Shown one piece after another: positions 59,355-64,000 of a DNA stretch of 64,000 nt (within the stretch, counting starts at the first letter, position 1; every line of letters starts with the position of its first letter). Both the position numbers and the translations under genes were made by a program. The stretch lies in contig NW_018344227.1 of NCBI RefSeq assembly GCF_002099425.1, positions 2,719,001 to 2,783,000 on the forward strand, read 5' to 3'. Below the pieces are notes generated by a model. That model searched no databases. It had not been told where the DNA came from and was given only the letters and a program-made list of their open reading frames with translations. This stretch comes from Phascolarctos cinereus (taxonomy: Eukaryota; Chordata; Mammalia; Diprotodontia; Phascolarctidae).

Positions 59355-60460
59355 AGACTAGGAGTAATATTGCTTAGAGCTGGAAGAGACTTCATCATTT
59401 AATCCAACCCCCTTATTTTAGAAATTAGGAAAACTGAGGCCCTGAGAAATTGTATGACTGTTTCCAAGGTCTTATAGTTAATTTACATCAGAGTCAGGAC
59501 CCAAACCCAGGTCTCCTTACTCGCCCCTCAAGGTCAGAGGGAGTCTCAGGAGGTCTCTACCATCCATCCTTTGTTTCCTAGCAAGGTCAGTGAGCAGAGG
59601 TAGAATCAGGGAATCTTAAGTTTAAATGTAGATAGGAACTCAGAGGGAAGTGATTTTACCCAGACTCACACAGGTGACTGGGCTTGGATTTAAACCAAAG
59701 TCCTTTGACTTCAAAGATCATACAGCTTTTGGGTTGGCAGAGCCAGTATGTCTTCTGATTTCAAATCCAGTCTTCTCTCCTTCATTGACATCAGAATCAT
59801 AAGATTCAGAACAAGAAGGGTCCTTAAAAATCATCCAGTACAAGCCCCTCATTTGACAGATGAGGAAACTGAGGCATAGACAGGTCCAAAATTATGCAGG
59901 CAGTAAGGAATACATTGGGGATGCAAGAACCTTGAATACCAAAGACTTTGCTTGCACTTCAGAATGAAACATCTTTAAGTTATAACTTAGTTAGCAGAAC
60001 ATGGTTATTTTCTGCAGTATCCATCATTTCATAATTTGGTTACTAGAAAGCATTGAATGCCTTCCATTTCAGAATTCTCATACTTTTCATTCCTAGCTGT
60101 GGTGGTTTCCTAGAACTTAGTGTTATGGTTCTAGTTCTTAGCCCCATAAATCTCCCTTGGGACGTGGGGGGGGGGGAAATCACAGGATGGCAGAGATAGA
60201 AGTGACCTTAGGGACCATCTGATAAAACCCCCTAATCTTATAGATGAGTAAACTGTGGCCCAAGGAGGAAAAAAAAAGACAGGCTCATGGGCTCATGGGC
60301 TCATGGATTTAGAGCAAAGACCCACAGAGGCCACCAAGGCCAGGTCTGTCACTGGACAGAGGCCCAGAGAGCTAAAATGATTTTACCCCAGGCCACACAC
60401 TAAGTGGCAGAACTCAGATTTAAACCCAGGTTCTATGACTCTGGATTAGTGCACAGTTGA
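59355..60460 (-). repeat. Cluster of MIR SINE fragments
   Basis: At least three inverted MIR pieces. At 59370-59530: AGAGCTGGAAGAGACTTCAT to CCAAACCCAGGTCTCC. At 59790-59910: CATAAGATTCAGAACAAGAA and GAGGAAACTGAGGCATAGAC. At 60175-60450: GATGGCAGAGATAGAAGTGA and AGGCCACACACTAAGTGGCA. A further piece occupies 59600-59740. Confidence 0.7.
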
Positions 60461-60689
60461 TGTCCAATTTTGAAGAGATTTTAGAAATAAACTAGGCCAA
60501 CTGCCTGAATTTTACATGGAAGGACTGGATGCAAAGACAGGGAAAGGAATTTGCTCGGCAAACCTCTCAGCAAGCAGTAAAGAAGGATGATTTCTTTACC
60601 AAAGTACCTGTGTTGTTCTGGTTATGCAGTTTGCTGTGCAGGGAGATAATATCTGGCCTGACCAGTGAGTGCCAGAGCTACCATTTCTA

Positions 60690-61345
60690 TTGGGCTTCCA
60701 GGTTTGCAGAGCACTTTAATTTGGCTCATTTCTGCCTCCCAATAACCCTAGGAGGTAGATATTACAGACCTTATGAGAGGCCCTAAGAAGCGACCTACAG
60801 GACAATCCAGACATATGAGATGAGAAGCCACAGAGTGGAAGACGGTGTGTGTGTGTGTGTGTCTGTCTGTCTGTCTTTGAAAGGCAGAAAAAGGTGGGGA
60901 AGCTTGTATGCATTCAGAGGAAGGAAAGGGAATAGAATAAGCATTTTTTTTTGCTTTCTTTTTGTGAGGCAATCAGGGCTAAGTGACTTGCCCAGGGTCA
61001 CACAGCTAGTAAGTGGCAAGTGTCTGAGGCTAGATTTGAACTCAGGTCCTCCTGACTTCAAGGCCAGAGCTCTACTGAGCCACCTAGCTGCCCCTAGAAT
61101 AAGCATTTCTAGAGAATCTGCTGTGTGCCATGAACTGAGCTAAGCACTTTACAGACAACTCACAACAACCCTGGGAGGTGGGTGCTATTATGATCTCCAT
61201 TTTACAGAGGAGGAAACTGAGGCAAACAGATGAAGTTGTTGGTCCAGAGTTGCATGGCTAGAAAAGTGTCTGAGGCTGAATTTGAATTTAGACATTTCTG
61301 ACTCCTGGTCTAACTCTCTGTGCATTGTGGTGCCCCCTGACTGCC
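60690..61345 (-). repeat. MIR-family SINEs with a young tRNA-SINE inside
   Basis: A MIR 3' part lies at 60690-60780, a GT/GTCT microsatellite at 60845-60878, and a nearly complete inverted MIR at 61095-61345 (GAGCTAAGCACTTTACAGAC, TTTACAGAGGAGGAAACTG, CTGAGGCTGAATTTGAATTT). Another decayed MIR follows at 61390-61640. Confidence 0.75.
60947..61094 (-). repeat. tRNA-derived marsupial SINE, 14-bp target duplication
   Basis: TAGAATAAGCATTT is repeated exactly at 60933-60946 and 61095-61108. Confidence 0.92.
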
Positions 61346-61989
61346 TGGGGGTATAGTTCAGAGCCAATGGCTCTGCTGCTGCTGATATTCATAATACCCT
61401 AGATTTATGTAGCACTTGAATGTTCCTAGAAAATTCCACATACGTTCTCTCATTTGAGCTTCCCAACCCTGTCCAGTAGATGGAAGAGGCAATAGCACCA
61501 TTTTACAAATGAGCAGATGGAGGTGCAGAGAGGTGTCATGGTCTAGACAGTGGATAGAGAGCCTACATCAGAGTCAGAAATACCTGGGTTCCAATCCCAC
61601 CTAGACACCTGTTGCCTGTGTAATTCTGGGGAAGTTCCTTAGCCTCTCAGTGCTCTGGAGAAATCTCTGAGAGAAACTGCAAAAGACTTGTTGCTCTCCA
61701 TTAATAGAGGGTATCACATCACCCAAGGAGTTCCTTAAGAAAGAACAGATCCATATAAAAAACAACAAAACCGAAATGCAGAACATTTTTAAAAGAATGA
61801 GGAAACTGGCCATCCAGAGTGTTCCCAGATCTGTGGCCCCTACCCAGGATGGTTCCAACCCTGTTCTTTCACTGTTGGAGCAGTATAAAACACTCTTCAC
61901 TCTCCACCTTTCCTTTGGTCAAGGGAATAGAGGGCTGCTTTGCTGAATTGTCTAAAGATCATGGCAGCATACAAGAGGAACCCTAAATC

Positions 61990-64000
61990 TAGACTGGTGG
62001 GGTTTTTTTTCCCAAAACTTTTTAGTTATTGCTATAGCCAACATTTCTAGTACTATGTTGAATAATAGTGGTGATAATAATGGGCATCCTTACTTCATCC
62101 CTGATCTTATTAGGAAGGCTTCTAGCTTATCCCCATTACATATGATGCTTGCTTTTGGTTTTAGATAGATACTGCATATCATTTTAAGGAATGCTCGCTC
62201 CCTTTATTCCTATGCTTTCTAGTGTTTTTAGTAGGAATGGGTATTCTATTTTGTCAAAAGCTTTTTCAGCATCTATTGAGATAATCTATTGGTTTTGTTA
62301 GTGATATGGTCAATTATGTTGATAGTTTGCCTAATACTGAACCAACTTTGCATTCCTTAGTATAGTGTATAATCTTTGTGATATATTGCTGTGGTCTCCT
62401 TGCTACTATTTTTCTTTGTCAGTTTTAGCTCTTCTTGGTTTAGGTATGAGCACCATATTTGTGTCATAAAAGGAATTTAGTATGACTCCACCTATTTTTC
62501 CAAATAATTTATATAGTATTGCAATTAATTGTTCTTTAAATATTTGGTAGAATTCACTTGTGAACCCATCTGGCCCTGGGGATTTTTTCTTAGGGAGTTC
62601 ATTAATGGCTTGTTCAATTTCATTTTCCTAAGATGGGGTTATTTAGGCATTTTATTTCCTGATCTGTTAATCAAAGTAATTTATATTTTCATAAATAATC
62701 ATTGATTTCACTCAGATTGTCAGATTTATTGGCATATAATTGGACAAAATATTTCCTAATGATTGCTTTAATTTCTTCTTCATTGGTGGTGATTTTACCC
62801 TTTTCATTTTTGATACTGGATATTTGGTTTTCTTTCTTTTTTAAAAAAAATTAAATTAACCAATGGCTTATCTTATTGGTTTTTTTTTTTCATAAAACCA
62901 GCTCCTAGTTTTATTTATTAACTCTTCTTTTTTTTTTTACTTTCAGTTTTATTAATCTCACGTGTGATTTTCAGGATTTCCAATTTGGTATTCAATTGGG
63001 GATTTTTAATTTGTTCTTTTTCTAACTTTTTTTAGTTGCATGCTCAATTCATTGATCTCCTCTTTATCTATTTTGTTGATGTAAGAATTTAGTGAAATAA
63101 ATTTTCCCCTAAGTACTGCTTTGGCTGCATCCCATAAATTTTTGGATGTTGTCTCATTGTTGTCATTCTCTTTAATGAAATTATTGATTGTTGCTATGAT
63201 TTGTTCTTTGATCCATTCTGTAAGCTTAGATTATTTAGTTTCCCATTAATTTTTAATCTATCTTTCCACTGCCCTTTGTTGAATGTAATTTTTATTGCAA
63301 CATAATCTGAAAAGAATACATTTAATATTTATACCTTTCTACATTTGATTGTGAGGTTTTTATTCTCTAATACATGATCAATTTTTGTTTAAGTCCCATG
63401 TGCTGCTGAGAAAAAGATATATTCCTTTCTCCAAAGGTCTGTCATAGTTGACTTTTCTAATATTCTTAGTTTCCTTCTCGTTTCTTTTTTGTTTGGATTT
63501 TCAAGTTGTGAGAGGAAACAGTTGAGGTCCCACACTAGTATAGTTTTGCTGTCTATTTCTTCCTGTAACTCACTTAATTTCCCCTTCAGTAATTTTCATG
63601 CCATATATGATGGTGCATATATGTTTCTTTTTTATATTACTACATTGTCTTTGGCACCTTTTAGCAAGATGTTGTTTCCTTCCTTGTCTCTTTTATTTAG
63701 GTCTATTTTGCTTTTGCTTTGTCTGAGATCAGGATTGCTACTCTTGCTTTTTTTTTTTCACTTTAGCTAAAGTATAATAGATTCTGCTCCAGCCCCTTAC
63801 CTTTACTCTGTGTGTGTCTCTCTGCTTCAAGTGTGTTTCTTGTAAACAGCATATTGTAGAATTCTGTTTTTTGATCCCCTCTGCTATCCTCTTCCATTTT
63901 ATGGGAAAGTTCATCCCATTCACAGTTTTGATTACTATACACAGTTGTGTATTTCCTACATCCTATTTTTCCTCCTGTTTCTCCTCTCTTTTCACCCTTT
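61990..64000 (-). mobile_element. L1 ORF2 (endonuclease to RT), minus strand, runs off the window
   Basis: The complement at 63738-63923 encodes MNFPIKWKRIAEGIKKQ and CCLQETHLKQRDTHR, the N-terminal endonuclease region of L1 ORF2. RT blocks occupy about 62000-62640 (complement of EKAFD at 62260, PDGFTS at 62560). Fairly well ordered but with stops and shifts. The ORF2 C-terminus and 3' UTR are absent: the text ends within RT beside a T-run at 62002-62010. Confidence 0.85.

Noticed and set aside
59340-64000. A second host gene downstream of TMLHE (a CLIC2-like neighbour as in human)
   Set aside because: Only MIR, SINE and L1 sequence found; no exon-like conserved frame.

Overview
The window is marsupial nuclear DNA. 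The evidence is the dense load of tRNA-headed SINEs beginning GGGCAGCTAGGTGG and of MAR1-type SINEs, together with marsupial-style L1/HAL1 elements, abundant old L2, CR1/L3 and MIR copies, and one RTE (BovB-like) fragment. I cannot name the species. There are no bacterial-type operons, no CRISPR array, and no rRNA or tRNA gene that I can support.

One host gene is present: TMLHE (trimethyllysine dioxygenase, the first enzyme of carnitine synthesis), on the + strand. All seven coding exons are readable: 1351-1532, 16539-16715, 48058-48334, 52823-52942, 55713-55949, 56724-56862 and 58884-59015. Every intron has GT..AG ends, and the spliced frame is 1263 nt including the stop, giving 420 residues. 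The start codon is the second base of the first coding exon, so the untranslated exon 1 and the promoter lie upstream of the window. A candidate polyadenylation signal lies at 59316-59321.

Layout. 1-1350: L1 5' end, CR1/L3, then the exon with the start codon. 1533-16538 (intron): L2, a broken L1/HAL1-like element at 3703-10315 that hosts a possible old retrovirus-like fossil, several SINEs, and two L1 3' pieces in opposite orientation. 16716-48057 (31 kb intron): nested CR1/L2/L1 pieces at 16.8-18.8 kb, a block of L1 pieces at 20.4-26.9 kb, a full-length HAL1-like (half-L1) insertion with perfect 16-bp target duplications at 32113-35127, CR1 with reverse-transcriptase sequence at 35.1-36.0 kb, L1 at 41.6-43.4 kb, and a head-on pair of L2 copies at 44.96-47.48 kb with an RTE fragment inside. 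48335-58883: the compact 3' half of TMLHE with CR1, MAR1, L2 and one L1 3' end. 59016-64000: the 3' UTR, a run of MIR-family SINEs, then an L1 ORF2 on the minus strand running off the right edge. No second host gene was found downstream.

No undescribed biological system is evident. The best leads are the HAL1-like element with tandem 18-residue units in its ORF1 coiled coil, a pair of SINEs enclosed by a single 17-bp target duplication (a read-through retrotransposition signature), and the opposed L2 copies around the RTE fragment.
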